From Nitrospiraceae bacterium (GTDB lineage: Bacteria; Nitrospirota; Nitrospiria; Nitrospirales; UBA2166), in assembly GCA_002726235.1 (NCBI GenBank), contig PBSN01000004.1, positions 20,155 to 84,154 on the forward strand: a DNA stretch of 64,000 bases, read 5' to 3'. The translations under genes were made by a program, and so were the position numbers. Below, piece by piece: positions 8,066 to 17,897 of this stretch (within the stretch, counting starts at the first letter, position 1; every line of letters starts with the position of its first letter). The notes under the pieces are model-generated. The model searched no databases. It was not told where the DNA came from and was given only the letters and a program-made list of their open reading frames with translations.

Positions 8066-9052
8066 GTGAAAGCGCTCGTTCTTGGCGCAACAGGGCATCT
8101 CGGCAATAACTTGGTCAGAGCATTGTTAGCAAAAGGCGTTATGGTGCGTGTCCTCGTCCGGCCGCGTTCCAAGCTTCAAACGCTTATCGGGTTGGATATT
8201 CAATCCGTTGTTGGAGATCTTAACGACGTTGAATCCTTGATGAGAGCCTGCGAGGGGATCCATGTTGTATACCATTGCGCAGGCTACTACCCTGTCCAGA
8301 CAATCCCCGTTTGTGTGGCAACCACTCAAGCGTTGAAAGAAATCCGCAATGTGATTAATGCCACAACGCGTGCATCGATCGATCGCCTTGTTTATGCAAG
8401 TACGTCCACAACTATAGGGTTTCCAAAAGATCCAAATGTCGTGGCCAATGAAGAGTACCAATTTGCGTCAGGGTATCCAGATAATCCCTATCTGATGTCA
8501 AAAGCTGCAATGGAACGCGAAGTAATGGAAGCGGCGAAGGTGGGTTTTCCCGCGGTGGTCGTGAATCCAACTGTCCTTCTCGGTCCTTTTGACAGTAAAC
8601 CAACTAGTGGGACGCAGATTGTAATGATCGCAAAGGGGGTAATGCCCGGATACATCGATGGGCTTGTAAACGTGATTGACGTCCGTGATGTTGCGAGTGG
8701 AATGATTTGTGCGGCCGAACGTGGACGAGTCGGCGAGCGGTACATTCTTGGAAATTGGAACACGACGCAGAAAGCCCTCAATGACCTAATTGCCAAGGTC
8801 GCAGATGTGAATGGCCCGCTGGTTCCAGTGCCGTTTCAGCTGGTGAGATACGGATCAAAAGTAGGTGAGTGGGCATTTCGGAATATTTTTGGAATTGCCT
8901 CGCCTGTCCCTGGATTTTTCGTCGAGATGGTCCGGCACATACAGCATTACGATTGCTCCAAAGCAATTAGCGAACTCGCCTACCCACGGAGTCCGATTGA
9001 ACCAGCCATTCGCGCCGCACTCACATGGTTTCGGGAAAATAGGTACGTTTAG
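8066..9052 (+). CDS. NAD(P)-dependent epimerase/dehydratase (extended SDR)
   Basis: This 328-residue extended short-chain dehydrogenase has the N-terminal nucleotide-binding motif GATGHLGNN near residue 8. The active-site region has a TST stretch, then YLMSKAA (the YxxxK catalytic pair) near residue 148, and NPTVLLGPFD. It resembles dihydroflavonol reductase-like and hopanoid-associated epimerases (HpnA). The substrate is not evident. The GTG start at 8066 begins exactly at the Rossmann fold. No hopanoid genes are nearby, so I do not name it hpnA. Confidence 0.82.
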   Translation: MKALVLGATGHLGNNLVRALLAKGVMVRVLVRPRSKLQTLIGLDIQSVVGDLNDVESLMRACEGIHVVYHCAGYYPVQTIPVCVATTQALKEIRNVINATTRASIDRLVYASTSTTIGFPKDPNVVANEEYQFASGYPDNPYLMSKAAMEREVMEAAKVGFPAVVVNPTVLLGPFDSKPTSGTQIVMIAKGVMPGYIDGLVNVIDVRDVASGMICAAERGRVGERYILGNWNTTQKALNDLIAKVADVNGPLVPVPFQLVRYGSKVGEWAFRNIFGIASPVPGFFVEMVRHIQHYDCSKAISELAYPRSPIEPAIRAALTWFRENRYV

Positions 9053-9147
9053 TGGCAGGAATCTTTCTAGCCCCAATGATGGTGGTCCCCAAGTCGGCTT
9101 GCTACAATACACGTTGCTAACGAGTATCCCGTGAAAAGATTCCTATT

Positions 9148-9954
9148 GTGGCGATGACTGACGAACAGCTTGCGGACTTGTTGCCTCAGGTTATTGCTCT
9201 TGCTAGGCAAGCTGGCAAAGCGATCATGGATGTGTATGCAGGGGATAATTTTGGAACGACCTTCAAGGCTGATAATTCACCGCTTACGAAAGCCGATCTC
9301 GCCTCACACCGTATTATTACTGAGACATTGGGTCGACTGGCACCCTGCTTTCCAGTGCTGTCGGAGGAATCACCCGACACATCCTACGAAACTCGCCGCT
9401 CATGGACTACCTATTGGCTAGTTGATCCGCTAGATGGAACGAAAGAATTTTTGGCGAGAAATAACGAGTTTACGGTTAACATTGCGCTCATTGGCGGGAA
9501 CACTTCTGTGCTTGGGGTGGTGTCAGCCCCTGCGCTTGGGGTGACCTACTGTGCGGCGCGGGGTTATGGGGCGTTTAAACAATTTGATGGCGATGACGCG
9601 ACACAAATTTTTGCCGAGGATCGTCCAGATGATCCCTTGCGTATGGTGGTCAGCCGGTCGCATAGGTGTGAGGAGCTGGAAGCCTTTTTGAATAAACCTC
9701 CGGGTGCTGTTTCTATTCCAACGGGAAGTTCATTGAAGTTTTGCGTCGTAGCCGAAGGGGCCGCCCATCTGTATCCGCGATTTGGCCCGACCAATGAATG
9801 GGATACGGCGGCCGCTCACTGTGTGGTGACCGAAGCTGGCGGAACCGTGACAAATTTCCAAGGAACCCCATTGGTCTATAACAAGCCTGAGTTGCTGAAT
9901 CCCCATTTCATGGTGTCCGGCAAAAGAAAGGTCCCTTGGCAAGATTGGTTGTGA
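9148..9954 (+). CDS. cysQ: 3'(2'),5'-bisphosphate nucleotidase (CysQ, inositol monophosphatase family)
   Basis: This 268-residue, metal-dependent phosphatase probably removes the 3' phosphate of PAP, a by-product of sulfate activation. Metal-binding motifs are visible: LSEES near residue 73, the WLVDPLDGTKEF block near residue 93, and WDTAAAHCVVTEAGG near residue 214. This three-motif pattern is that of the IMPase superfamily, and DGTKEF favours CysQ over inositol phosphatase. The start is GTG 9148 or ATG 9154, with no strong ribosome binding site to decide. Confidence 0.9.
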   Translation: MAMTDEQLADLLPQVIALARQAGKAIMDVYAGDNFGTTFKADNSPLTKADLASHRIITETLGRLAPCFPVLSEESPDTSYETRRSWTTYWLVDPLDGTKEFLARNNEFTVNIALIGGNTSVLGVVSAPALGVTYCAARGYGAFKQFDGDDATQIFAEDRPDDPLRMVVSRSHRCEELEAFLNKPPGAVSIPTGSSLKFCVVAEGAAHLYPRFGPTNEWDTAAAHCVVTEAGGTVTNFQGTPLVYNKPELLNPHFMVSGKRKVPWQDWL

Positions 9955-10032
9955 ATTCGTTCTGACCATCTGGAACATCATTACATCGCGGTGTTATGAT
10001 TACTCTCCCTGTTTTTGACCTGAGAAGTTGGC

Positions 10033-10323
10033 ATGGCGGGTGATGTTCTTGCAACACCAGTGGTTATTGAGAGAGAGAGCTCCGGGGCCGGAGATGGCTT
10101 GGAAGGGCGAGTCATCCTCTTCAATTGCGAGTGCCATACCTACGATGATGTCATTCAGCTTCTGTGTGAAGCGGTTCCTCGGATGACGCCTTCTCGCGCA
10201 TTTGAGCTTGCATGGACCGTTGATAATACCGGTCAAGCAGAGGTGTTTTCCGGATCAATGGACACCTGCAATGAGGTTGCGGCATCCCTTGGTGCAGGGG
10301 GACTGCGCGTTCAAGTACAATAA
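10033..10323 (+). CDS. ClpS-like protein with altered N-degron pocket
   Basis: This 96-residue protein matches the ClpS adaptor fold over residues 26-95. VILFN aligns with the ClpS VILVN strand, FELAWTV with the MLAVH helix end, and the final GLRVQVQ with the last strand. In E. coli ClpS the N-end-rule pocket uses N34, D35, D36 and H66. Here the asparagine is kept, but the next two residues are C-E, and the histidine position is D. It may therefore bind ClpA/ClpC without canonical N-degron recognition. No clpA is adjacent; the next gene is a lipoprotein. Confidence 0.68.
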   Translation: MAGDVLATPVVIERESSGAGDGLEGRVILFNCECHTYDDVIQLLCEAVPRMTPSRAFELAWTVDNTGQAEVFSGSMDTCNEVAASLGAGGLRVQVQ

Positions 10324-10349
10324 ATAAACGTGATGGAGGATTGTATTTG

Positions 10350-11447
10350 ATGAAAAAACGAGACTGTGGTGTGATTGTGCTCCTATTGAGTTCGACGTTT
10401 TTTCTTTTCTCCTGTGCCGCGACTTTCTCCTGTGTTACGACGCCCTCTTTTTCAACGGATACCGCAAATGCCACTGTTAGTCAGCCGAAACAGGAGCGTC
10501 ATCTTGCCAACATCCGACAATTAACGTTTGGTGGCCAAAACGCTGAAGCGTACTTTTCTCACGATGGAACGAAACTGATCTTCCAGTCCAAGAGTGGGGG
10601 GAATGGGTGCGATCAAATCTATACCATGGATCTCAATGGCCAGTCAGTGCAGATGGTGAGCACTGGGCATGGGGCGACTACCTGTTCATTTTTTTCCCCT
10701 AATCAACCGAGACTGCTCTTTTCCTCGACACATGAAGCTGGAGAGGCCTGCCCTCCGAAACCGGATCGCAGTCGCGGGTATGCGTGGGCACTGCATCCTA
10801 GTTATCACATATACACTGCCGACCTTGATGGTGGAAATCTGAAGCGCATTACACATGATGGCCAATATAATGCCGAGGGAGCCTACTCCCCAGATGGCAC
10901 AAAAATTGTCTTTACTTCTCATCGTGATAATGATCTCGACATCTATACCATGAGTAATGATGGCAGCAACATAACCAGGCTGACGACTGCTTACGGATAT
11001 GATGGTGGCCCCTTCTTTTCATGGTCGGGAAACTACATTGTCTATCGATCATTTCATCCAAAAACTGATGCTGAACGCGAGTCTTATCGCGAAGACCTTA
11101 CGAACAACATTTTTCGTCCAAGCTGGTTGGAGCTGTTCGTTATGGCGATGGATGGGAGCGACAATCGTCAGGTGACGAATTTAGGCGCCGCGACCTTCGC
11201 GCCATTTCTGCATCCAAATGATAGGCAGATTATCTTCTCCTCCAATCATGGTGATCCAAAGGGCCGGAAGTTTTCATTGTTTCTTGTGAACGTTGATGGA
11301 ACAGGGTTGGAGCAGGTCACATTTGAAAATGGATTTGCCAGCTTCCCGATGTTCTCACCCGATGGCAGTAAACTCGTTTTTGTCTCATCTCGTAATGCAA
11401 AATCACCGCGTGAATTTAATGTATTCCTTGCCGATTGGGTTCCCTAA
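10350..11447 (+). CDS. TolB-like beta-propeller lipoprotein (PD40/WD40-like repeats)
   Basis: This roughly 365-residue protein has a lipoprotein signal peptide with a lipobox FLFSC near residue 20. Repeated PD40 units follow, recognisable by recurring FSPDGTKIVFTSHRD-like strands (for example AYFSHDGTKLIFQSK, AYSPDGTKIVFTS and FSPDGSKLVFVSS). That pattern makes a six- or seven-blade propeller as in the C-terminal part of TolB. The true TolB N-terminal domain and tol-pal genes are absent, so its role is not the Tol system itself. ATG 10350 is chosen because GGAGGA lies nine bases upstream. Confidence 0.85.
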   Translation: MKKRDCGVIVLLLSSTFFLFSCAATFSCVTTPSFSTDTANATVSQPKQERHLANIRQLTFGGQNAEAYFSHDGTKLIFQSKSGGNGCDQIYTMDLNGQSVQMVSTGHGATTCSFFSPNQPRLLFSSTHEAGEACPPKPDRSRGYAWALHPSYHIYTADLDGGNLKRITHDGQYNAEGAYSPDGTKIVFTSHRDNDLDIYTMSNDGSNITRLTTAYGYDGGPFFSWSGNYIVYRSFHPKTDAERESYREDLTNNIFRPSWLELFVMAMDGSDNRQVTNLGAATFAPFLHPNDRQIIFSSNHGDPKGRKFSLFLVNVDGTGLEQVTFENGFASFPMFSPDGSKLVFVSSRNAKSPREFNVFLADWVP

Positions 11448-11605
11448 TGAGGATGGTGAACACATTCACTAGTGGTGTTGGCTCTTCAGCCTAGGCCGTC
11501 TATTATTCTGGATATTCTAGACGGACCATGTCGTTGCTCGTTTCGTAGGTGGGGTAGGTTCGTTCGTTGCGAGTTAGGTGATAGACCAAATTTGGCCCAC
11601 CCAAT

Positions 11606-12232
11606 ATGACGGTCAAACAGCAGGCCCTGCTTGTTGCGCTCTTCATTTTGACTCTGGGCGTGGCATGGTTTTTCCCTCAGGCTCTTGATCTCCCTGTTCA
11701 TCACGCGCTTCAAACTGTTCACAATCCTCTGGCAGAGCAAATGTGGGATGGAGTCGCCCATTTAGGTAATGGATGGGTGGTTGTGCCAGTCTGTTTCGTA
11801 TTTGCCGGACTCGGTTATTGGTGGCGCTGGGAACTGATTCAGCAAGTCGGGCTTCGCTGTCTTGGATCCTATGCCATTTCTGGTGCCGCCGCGCAAGGAT
11901 TCAAACATCTCTTGGGGCGTCCGCGTCCGCGTATTATGGAGGATCCAACCGCACAATGGGGTCCATCCTTCGCCGGTGGTTTCGATGCTTTTCCGTCCGG
12001 GCATACGACTTGCGCGTTTGCGCTTGCAGTAGTGCTCTCACATACTTATCCACGATGGCGCATTATGTTCTTCATCCTCGCCTGTCTGGTCGCGATGGCG
12101 CGGGTCGTTCGGGGGTCGCACTGGGTTACCGATGTGGTCGCCGGCGCATTACTTGGTATCATGTGCGGCTTGTGGATAGCGACGTTAAAATTGAGACTGC
12201 GGCTTCCACACGTACCAACACCCCCGGCATGA
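11606..12232 (+). CDS. PAP2-family membrane phosphatase
   Basis: This 208-residue protein has five to six membrane segments. It carries the full PAP2 active site in three parts: KHLLGRPRPR near residue 98, FPSGHTTCAFA near residue 130, and RVVRGSHWVTDV near residue 172. It likely hydrolyses a lipid phosphate such as undecaprenyl pyrophosphate or phosphatidic acid on the periplasmic face. The specific substrate cannot be told from sequence. It stands alone between a lipoprotein gene and transaldolase. Confidence 0.85.
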   Translation: MTVKQQALLVALFILTLGVAWFFPQALDLPVHHALQTVHNPLAEQMWDGVAHLGNGWVVVPVCFVFAGLGYWWRWELIQQVGLRCLGSYAISGAAAQGFKHLLGRPRPRIMEDPTAQWGPSFAGGFDAFPSGHTTCAFALAVVLSHTYPRWRIMFFILACLVAMARVVRGSHWVTDVVAGALLGIMCGLWIATLKLRLRLPHVPTPPA

Positions 12233-12393
12233 AATTGCCCCAATCCCCTGCGCAAAAAGATGAGGCTCTGGGCGCAAGGTGAAGGGAGATCAAAAGTTCG
12301 AGTTCCTTCATTGTCATAAGCATCTCGTCCCACGTAGAATGAGCTGATTGGCTACAGGTTATTTACTCGGACTCTCATTCTTGGAGGATGCGC

Positions 12394-13038
12394 ATGAAGC
12401 TTTTTCTGGATACTGGAATCGTTGATGAAATCAAGGCAGCGAATGCCCTTGGCATCTTGGATGGGGTCACCACCAATCCCTCCCTTGTTGCGAAAACCGG
12501 GACCAAACACGAAGATCTTCTTAAAGAGATCTGTGGAATCGTCGATGGGCCGATTAGCGCGGAAGTGCTGAGCGTGACTGCTCCTGAAATGCTGAAAGAA
12601 GGGCGCGAACTGGCAAAAATTCACGATAATATTGTGGTCAAGTGCCCCCTTATCCCAGAGGGATTAAAAGCCACCAAGCAGTTTGCCTCCGAGGGTATTA
12701 GGGTGAACGTGACACTGTGTTTTTCTCCAACGCAAGCGCTCCTCGCTGCAAAAGCCGGAGCTTGGTGCGTAAGTCCATTTATCGGCCGTCTCGATGATGT
12801 GAGTACTGAGGGTATAAATCTGATTGACCAGATCGTGACCATCTTTCACAACTACGACTATGAGACCCAGGTCCTCGTGGCTAGTGTCCGCCATCCACAA
12901 CATGTGGTTGATGCGGCCATGATTGGCGGAGATATCTGCACCATGCCATTTGGAATTTTTAATCAGTTGGTAAAACATCCGCTCACGGACATTGGCCTAG
13001 AGAAATTTCTAGCCGACGCGAAAAACCGGAAACTCTGA
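12394..13038 (+). CDS. tal: Transaldolase, small (TalC/FSA-like) type
   Basis: This 214-residue class I aldolase-fold enzyme transfers dihydroxyacetone units in the non-oxidative pentose phosphate pathway. [11 protein letters not shown] opens the barrel, and [12 protein letters not shown] is the phosphate-binding region. The Schiff-base lysine is in [12 protein letters not shown], and [12 protein letters not shown] follows. Length matches the short bacterial transaldolase group. ATG 12394 is preferred over 12388 because GGAGG lies six bases upstream; the earlier ATG overlaps that site. Confidence 0.92.
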   Translation: MKLFLDTGIVDEIKAANALGILDGVTTNPSLVAKTGTKHEDLLKEICGIVDGPISAEVLSVTAPEMLKEGRELAKIHDNIVVKCPLIPEGLKATKQFASEGIRVNVTLCFSPTQALLAAKAGAWCVSPFIGRLDDVSTEGINLIDQIVTIFHNYDYETQVLVASVRHPQHVVDAAMIGGDICTMPFGIFNQLVKHPLTDIGLEKFLADAKNRKL

Positions 13039-13174
13039 CACGCGGTCTCATCGAAGCACAGCTTATCATCCCATATTTATTGCTTTCTTTCTGCGTTTTT
13101 GCTACATAAAACAGTTGATTATCGCCATTCTGCGTTAGTTCAGAGGGGACCTCCGTCACGAAGGGAATACGAGT

Positions 13175-14530
13175 GTGCTAGAGAATATTTCACGCCGTTT
13201 TGACTCCGCCTTGCGGAAACTCAGAGGAAGAGGGGTTCTGAACGAACAGGATGTGGCTACCTCCCTCAAAGAGATTCGTGTTGCCCTGCTCGAAGCTGAC
13301 GTAAACTTCAAGATCGTCAAGAGGATCATCGAACAAATTCGAGGGCGGGCGGTTGGTCAAGATGTACTGAAGAGCCTGACCCCTGGACACCAGGTGGTCA
13401 AGATTGTGCACGAAACCCTGACGGAATTGATGGGGAGTAATCAATCGCCACTGACTGTGGCGCCCAATCCTCCGACAATCATCATGCTGGTTGGACTTCA
13501 AGGCTCAGGGAAAACCACCTCTGCTGGCAAACTCGCGCGTCATTTCCAAAAGCAAAACAAGCGCGTTCTTCTGGCGGCTGCAGATACACGTCGCCCTGCC
13601 GCGGTACAGCAGCTAGTCAGCTTGGGTGCAACGTTGGATATTTCAGTTCATCGTGATGGTACAGCATTGGAGAGTGGGCGTAGCGGTGATCCAGTTGAAA
13701 TTTGTCAGTCCGCTGTCGTGCGGGCGAAAAAAGAACTTTTTGATGTTGTGCTCCTGGATACTGGGGGGCGGTTGCAGATTGATGAATCACTGATGCAGGA
13801 ATTAGTAAACATTCGAGACATTGTGGATCCAAGCGAGACTTTGCTCGTTGCAGATGCGATGATGGGCCAGGAAGCCGTGTCGATTGCAGATCAATTTAAT
13901 CAACAAATTGGTCTCACGGGAGTGGTACTCACCAAGATGGAGGGCGATGCACGAGGTGGGGCAGTGCTCTCGATTAAAGAGGCAACAGGAAAACCAATCA
14001 AGTTTCTTGGGGTAGGAGAGAAGCTTGACGCACTTGAGTTGTTTCACCCAGATCGTATGGCCTCCCGCATTTTGGGTATGGGCGATGTGCTGTCTCTCAT
14101 TGACAAGGCGCGTGAAGCGGCTATCCACGATGACCTTCCGGCTGCCAAAAAGGTTTTTCGCCCTGATGCCCTCACCTTTGAAGATTTTGCGGAGCAACTC
14201 AAACAGATCACTAAAATGGGGCCGTTGGAATCAATTGTCGACATGCTTCCGGGGCGAAAAATTCTGAAGGATGACATTGATGTTAACGCCGATAAAAAGG
14301 CGATATCACGAACGATTGCGATTGTGAACTCAATGACCGTGAAAGAACGTCGTGATCATTCCCTCTTAAGTGGGAGTCGGAAGCTTCGCATTGCTGCGGG
14401 CAGCGGGACGAGTGTGCAGGAAGTGAATCGTCTGGTGAAGCAGTTCCTGACAGCAAAGAAAATGCTCAAAAAGATGACTGGGAGGAAGGGTCAGGGGCAA
14501 TTACAGATGATGATGAGACAATTGGGATAG
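13175..14530 (+). CDS. ffh: Signal recognition particle protein Ffh
   Basis: This 451-residue SRP54-type GTPase guides signal-anchor proteins to the membrane. It has an N domain (residues 1-90), and a G domain with GLQGSGKTTSAGKLA (G1), DTGGRLQ (G3) and TKMEGDARGG (G4/G5). The methionine-rich M domain at about 320-451 binds 4.5S RNA and signal peptides. The GTG start at 13175 gives the conserved MLENISRRFDSALRKL opening. It leads the block ffh-rpsP-rimM-trmD-rplS-rnhB, a standard arrangement in many bacteria. Confidence 0.96.
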   Translation: MLENISRRFDSALRKLRGRGVLNEQDVATSLKEIRVALLEADVNFKIVKRIIEQIRGRAVGQDVLKSLTPGHQVVKIVHETLTELMGSNQSPLTVAPNPPTIIMLVGLQGSGKTTSAGKLARHFQKQNKRVLLAAADTRRPAAVQQLVSLGATLDISVHRDGTALESGRSGDPVEICQSAVVRAKKELFDVVLLDTGGRLQIDESLMQELVNIRDIVDPSETLLVADAMMGQEAVSIADQFNQQIGLTGVVLTKMEGDARGGAVLSIKEATGKPIKFLGVGEKLDALELFHPDRMASRILGMGDVLSLIDKAREAAIHDDLPAAKKVFRPDALTFEDFAEQLKQITKMGPLESIVDMLPGRKILKDDIDVNADKKAISRTIAIVNSMTVKERRDHSLLSGSRKLRIAAGSGTSVQEVNRLVKQFLTAKKMLKKMTGRKGQGQLQMMMRQLG

Positions 14531-14700
14531 TGATTCAGGTTGGGGATCAATGGCAGAGGATCAGGAATCCATAGTCAGAGGAGATCAAGGGTTTTTCTGA
14601 CAGCTGTTCCCGGCCACACCGCACAGCGCAATGTTTATATAGCTGAGCAATGTAGTGCGAAGGCGGGTATTTTAGTCGGAGTGAAGGAAAGGAGTTACAC

Positions 14701-14985
14701 ATGGCAGTCAGATTACGCTTAACGCGAGTTGGAAGGAAAAAGCGACCCTATTATCGAGTGGTGGCCGCAGATTCGGCAATGCCTCGAGACGGCCGTTTTC
14801 TCGAAATATTGGGAACCTATGATCCGCTTCCCAATCCGTCGATATCTCAATTTAAAGAAGAACGGGTGCTGCACTGGCTCAAGAATGGTGCTCTTCCATC
14901 CGAAAGAGTGAGCCGTTTGATGAAACACGCGGGGTTGATGCAGAAGTTCGAAGAGATGAAGGGAGCGAATACCAAGGCAACATGA
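14701..14985 (+). CDS. rpsP: 30S ribosomal protein S16
   Basis: This 94-residue small-subunit protein is recognised by MAVRLRLTRVGRKKRPYYR at the N-terminus and DGRFLEILGTYDP. Length is normal. AAGGAAAGG lies just upstream of the ATG. The stop codon overlaps the rimM start (ATGA), which shows tight translational coupling. A KhpA gene often found between rpsP and rimM is absent here. Confidence 0.97.
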   Translation: MAVRLRLTRVGRKKRPYYRVVAADSAMPRDGRFLEILGTYDPLPNPSISQFKEERVLHWLKNGALPSERVSRLMKHAGLMQKFEEMKGANTKAT

Positions 14986-15563
14986 CACATGCGCACTCTG
15001 CTATCCTCACACCCGCGTCTGTCGGGGTGAACGAGGAAAATACAAATAATCTCGTGACGATTGGTGAAACCGGGCGCCCACATGGGCTCGCTGGCGAGCT
15101 GAAGATACGACCAATCGTGGATAATCCGAATCGGTTTGCCAAACTTCATCACGTCATTTTAGAGGCGCCGGATGGGAGGCGAGCGCGCTTTACCATTCGG
15201 CGCATTCGTAACCAAAATGCAGGCTGTATCGTATCTTTTCATGAGGTTACGTCGATTGAGCAGGCTGCGTTGTGGGTTCGGGCTGAAGTCAAGATCTCCC
15301 AGGATGCCCTTGAGACTCTTCCCGATGGAGAGTACTACCATTTTGATCTCGTGGGGATGGATGTGTTCACGGAAAGCGGTGCTTGCATTGGAACCATCAA
15401 GGATATTTTTTCTACCGGGAGTAATGACGTGTTCGTTGTGAAAAAACAGGATATAGAACATCTTATTCCCAGTACGGAGGAGATTGTTCGCCACGTTGAT
15501 GTTAAGCAGAAACGTATGGTGATTCGCCCTATGGAAGGATTATTAGAGCATGATGAGGTGTGA
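14982..15563 (+). CDS. rimM: 16S rRNA processing protein RimM
   Basis: This 193-residue protein assists 30S subunit maturation by binding S19. The N-terminal half holds VTIGETGRPHGLAGELKIRP, and the C-terminal PRC-barrel half holds DGEYYHFDLVGMDV and a later HLIPSTEEIVRHVD. Some 24 residues precede the first conserved strand, longer than usual, so a downstream start is possible. The ATGA overlap with rpsP favours 14982. It also overlaps trmD by 14 bases. Confidence 0.95.
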   Translation: MTHAHSAILTPASVGVNEENTNNLVTIGETGRPHGLAGELKIRPIVDNPNRFAKLHHVILEAPDGRRARFTIRRIRNQNAGCIVSFHEVTSIEQAALWVRAEVKISQDALETLPDGEYYHFDLVGMDVFTESGACIGTIKDIFSTGSNDVFVVKKQDIEHLIPSTEEIVRHVDVKQKRMVIRPMEGLLEHDEV

Positions 15564-16341
15564 CGTTCTTACCCTCTTCCCCTCCATGGTCGAGTCGGTG
15601 TTGGGGACTAGCATGCTGTCGTTGGCACAGGAAAAGGGATTACTGGATGTCACTGTGGTCGACATCCGATCTTTTACACATGATCGTCATCGAACCGCTG
15701 ATGATCGTCCATACGGCGGTGGTGCCGGCATGCTTCTCAAGCCTGAACCGATTCTCGAAGCGGTTGATTCTATATGTGCGACGTGTCCTGATGTGCGTAT
15801 TGTCATGACCTCTCCTCGTGGGAGGCAGTTTGACCAAGCCTATGCTCGGAATATGTGTGAAGACTCGCGGCGGCTGGTGTTTATCTGTGGGCATTACGAA
15901 GGCATTGATGAGCGTGTTCGTATGGTAATGGCGGCGGAAGGACGTGAGGTTGATGAAGTATCCATTGGTGATTATGTGTTGACAGGAGGTGAACTGGCAG
16001 CTCTTGTCATGATTGACGCATCCGTTCGATTAATTTCGGGCGTATTAGGCGATACGGATTCCGTTAAAGAAGAGTCCTTTTCAAGTACGTTGCTGGAATA
16101 TGCGCAGTACACTAGACCCGTGGAGTTTCGATCAGCCCGCGTTCCGGATGTGCTCTTGTCTGGGCATCACGGTGCAATCCGCGAGTGGCGACATCGATCA
16201 TCTCTTGCCAATACCTATGCGAGGCGACCTGATTTGCTTGAAAAAAAAGTACTTGCACACGACGATCAATTAATTCTCGCAGACATACAAAAGAAAGAGA
16301 GTTCTGAAAATTTGGATTCTTCAAGGAGGCTGTCATCATGA
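15550..16341 (+). CDS. trmD: tRNA (guanine-37-N1)-methyltransferase TrmD
   Basis: This 263-residue SPOUT-class enzyme methylates G37 of tRNAs to prevent frameshifting. [15 protein letters not shown] and the knot segment [18 protein letters not shown] form the SAM site. [13 protein letters not shown] is a further family hallmark. The C-terminal 25 residues run past the usual end as a charged tail. The stop overlaps the rplS start in an ATGA junction. Confidence 0.96.
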   Translation: MMRCDVLTLFPSMVESVLGTSMLSLAQEKGLLDVTVVDIRSFTHDRHRTADDRPYGGGAGMLLKPEPILEAVDSICATCPDVRIVMTSPRGRQFDQAYARNMCEDSRRLVFICGHYEGIDERVRMVMAAEGREVDEVSIGDYVLTGGELAALVMIDASVRLISGVLGDTDSVKEESFSSTLLEYAQYTRPVEFRSARVPDVLLSGHHGAIREWRHRSSLANTYARRPDLLEKKVLAHDDQLILADIQKKESSENLDSSRRLSS

Positions 16342-16790
16342 ATATGCTTGAGCGCGTTCGACAATCCCTCAAGTCAGATCACGTTCCGACGATGAAGATT
16401 GGAGACACGGTTCGCGTGCATGTGAAGATTGTAGAAGGGGAGAGAAAAAGAGTCCAAGTGTTTGAAGGCATCTTGATTGCACAGCGTGGGAGTCTTAACA
16501 CTGAGACCTTTACCGTACGTAAAATTTCTCACGGGGTTGGTGTTGAACGGATTTTTCCCGTGCATTCGCCGAATATCGAAAAAGTCGAAGTCGTCCGTCA
16601 TGGGCGGGTTCGGCGTGCGAAACTCTACTATCTTCGCGATAAAAAAGGAAAAGAGGCGAAGGTGAAAGAACGAGAGTTTCGCCGTGAAGACAAATCTCTT
16701 AGCCAAGTCAAACCCTCGGTGGAGCAGGAGGAACCCACAGAGCCTGAGGAAACGGAGGCTTTAGATTCCGAGGAGGAAAAGAGTGGGTGA
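16338..16790 (+). CDS. rplS: 50S ribosomal protein L19 with acidic C-terminal extension
   Basis: This 150-residue protein has the L19 core in its first 115 residues: [32 protein letters not shown] and [13 protein letters not shown]. Residues 116-150 are a glutamate-rich tail not present in E. coli L19. A strong AAGGAGGC precedes the ATG. The gene ends in a GTGA overlap with rnhB. Confidence 0.96.
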   Translation: MNMLERVRQSLKSDHVPTMKIGDTVRVHVKIVEGERKRVQVFEGILIAQRGSLNTETFTVRKISHGVGVERIFPVHSPNIEKVEVVRHGRVRRAKLYYLRDKKGKEAKVKEREFRREDKSLSQVKPSVEQEEPTEPEETEALDSEEEKSG

Positions 16791-17437
16791 CGTCGTTAGC
16801 TGGTGTAGAGCCTGACGGATTTTTTGAAGCCGAAGCCTATGCTAGAGGATTTCGGTATATCGCTGGTATTGATGAAGCTGGACGCGGTCCTCTTGCCGGT
16901 CCTGTCGTTGCGGCTGCCGTAGTCCTTCCACGCCAAAAGACGTTTTTGGGCCTTAAGGACTCTAAGTGCCTTTTGCCTGCGCAACGCGAACAGCTTTTCA
17001 TGCAGATCTTCCATTCCGCACGTGATGTTTCTGTCGGGTATGCCAATGCGGATGAAATTGACGCGATCGGAATTCTTCCCGCAACGCGCAATGCAATGCA
17101 ACGTGCGGTTCACGGTTTGTCGGTCCAGCCGGATTGTTTGTTAACTGATGCGATAACTCTTCCGGACGTACACATTGTGCAAAGGGCTATTGTGAAGGGG
17201 GACAGTCTCAGCCGTTCGATCGCTGCCGCTTCGGTGGTGGCGAAAGTGACGAGAGATCGAACGATGGTCGAGCTTCACGATCGATACCCACAATATAATT
17301 TTCGTGCGCACAAGGGATATGGAACTGCTGAACACTTGCGTCTTCTCGATCGATTCGGGCCATGTGACGAACATCGAAAGTGTTTTCGTCCGATTGCAAA
17401 TATGCTATCCCAGAGATTCGCTCCATCAATTCAATAG
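16787..17437 (+). CDS. rnhB: Ribonuclease HII
   Basis: This 216-residue enzyme removes ribonucleotides from DNA-RNA hybrids. The catalytic block [19 protein letters not shown] lies near residue 27, and [22 protein letters not shown] is the second conserved motif. [17 protein letters not shown] completes the active site. It starts with GTG overlapping the rplS stop, so it is the last gene of this coupled block. No YraN-type gene follows. Confidence 0.96.
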   Translation: MTSLAGVEPDGFFEAEAYARGFRYIAGIDEAGRGPLAGPVVAAAVVLPRQKTFLGLKDSKCLLPAQREQLFMQIFHSARDVSVGYANADEIDAIGILPATRNAMQRAVHGLSVQPDCLLTDAITLPDVHIVQRAIVKGDSLSRSIAAASVVAKVTRDRTMVELHDRYPQYNFRAHKGYGTAEHLRLLDRFGPCDEHRKCFRPIANMLSQRFAPSIQ

Positions 17438-17559
17438 ATGCGGCCGAAGATGTGAGCACTCGTGGATCGAATTCTCGCCATGATTCGATCAACGCGCTTC
17501 ATGCTTGGGGAAAAATAACGATGTAAGGACGGCGGGTCGCATGGAGGTGTAGTGCATCA

Positions 17560-17883
17560 ATGTCTTTCGGCATACACGACGAGCAGGTCGCAGCCCATCT
17601 TTACAGAAATGAGGCTATGAAGTTTTGCATCGCAATTATTGGGTTGCACGGGGTGCAATCGATCTGGGTGCTGGCCACAAAGGCATATTTGTGTTTGTTG
17701 TGGTGGGGTTCATCTCACTGTGCGGTTTGGATCATTGGCCAAGCGGTGGACTTTCAGAAACAGGAGAGGTTGGCCCATGAGGGAGTGTTTCACCGGTATC
17801 CCTGTGGGGATCGAAGCTGGCAATTTGATGTTCTTCCTCTCATCCATCAGTCATCTGGTGATGTGCAGATTGAACTGATTTAG
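17560..17883 (+). CDS. Uncertain hypothetical ORF in the rnhB-ftsE gap
   Basis: The 460-base gap between rnhB and ftsE (17438-17897) contains one open frame of 107 codons. The product is rich in Trp, His and Cys and has a weakly hydrophobic middle. I recognise no family, and the start lacks a good ribosome binding site. It may be chance. I see no tRNA or clear terminator in the gap. Confidence 0.2.
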   Translation: MSFGIHDEQVAAHLYRNEAMKFCIAIIGLHGVQSIWVLATKAYLCLLWWGSSHCAVWIIGQAVDFQKQERLAHEGVFHRYPCGDRSWQFDVLPLIHQSSGDVQIELI

Positions 17884-17897
17884 AATGCCTCTGAGAT

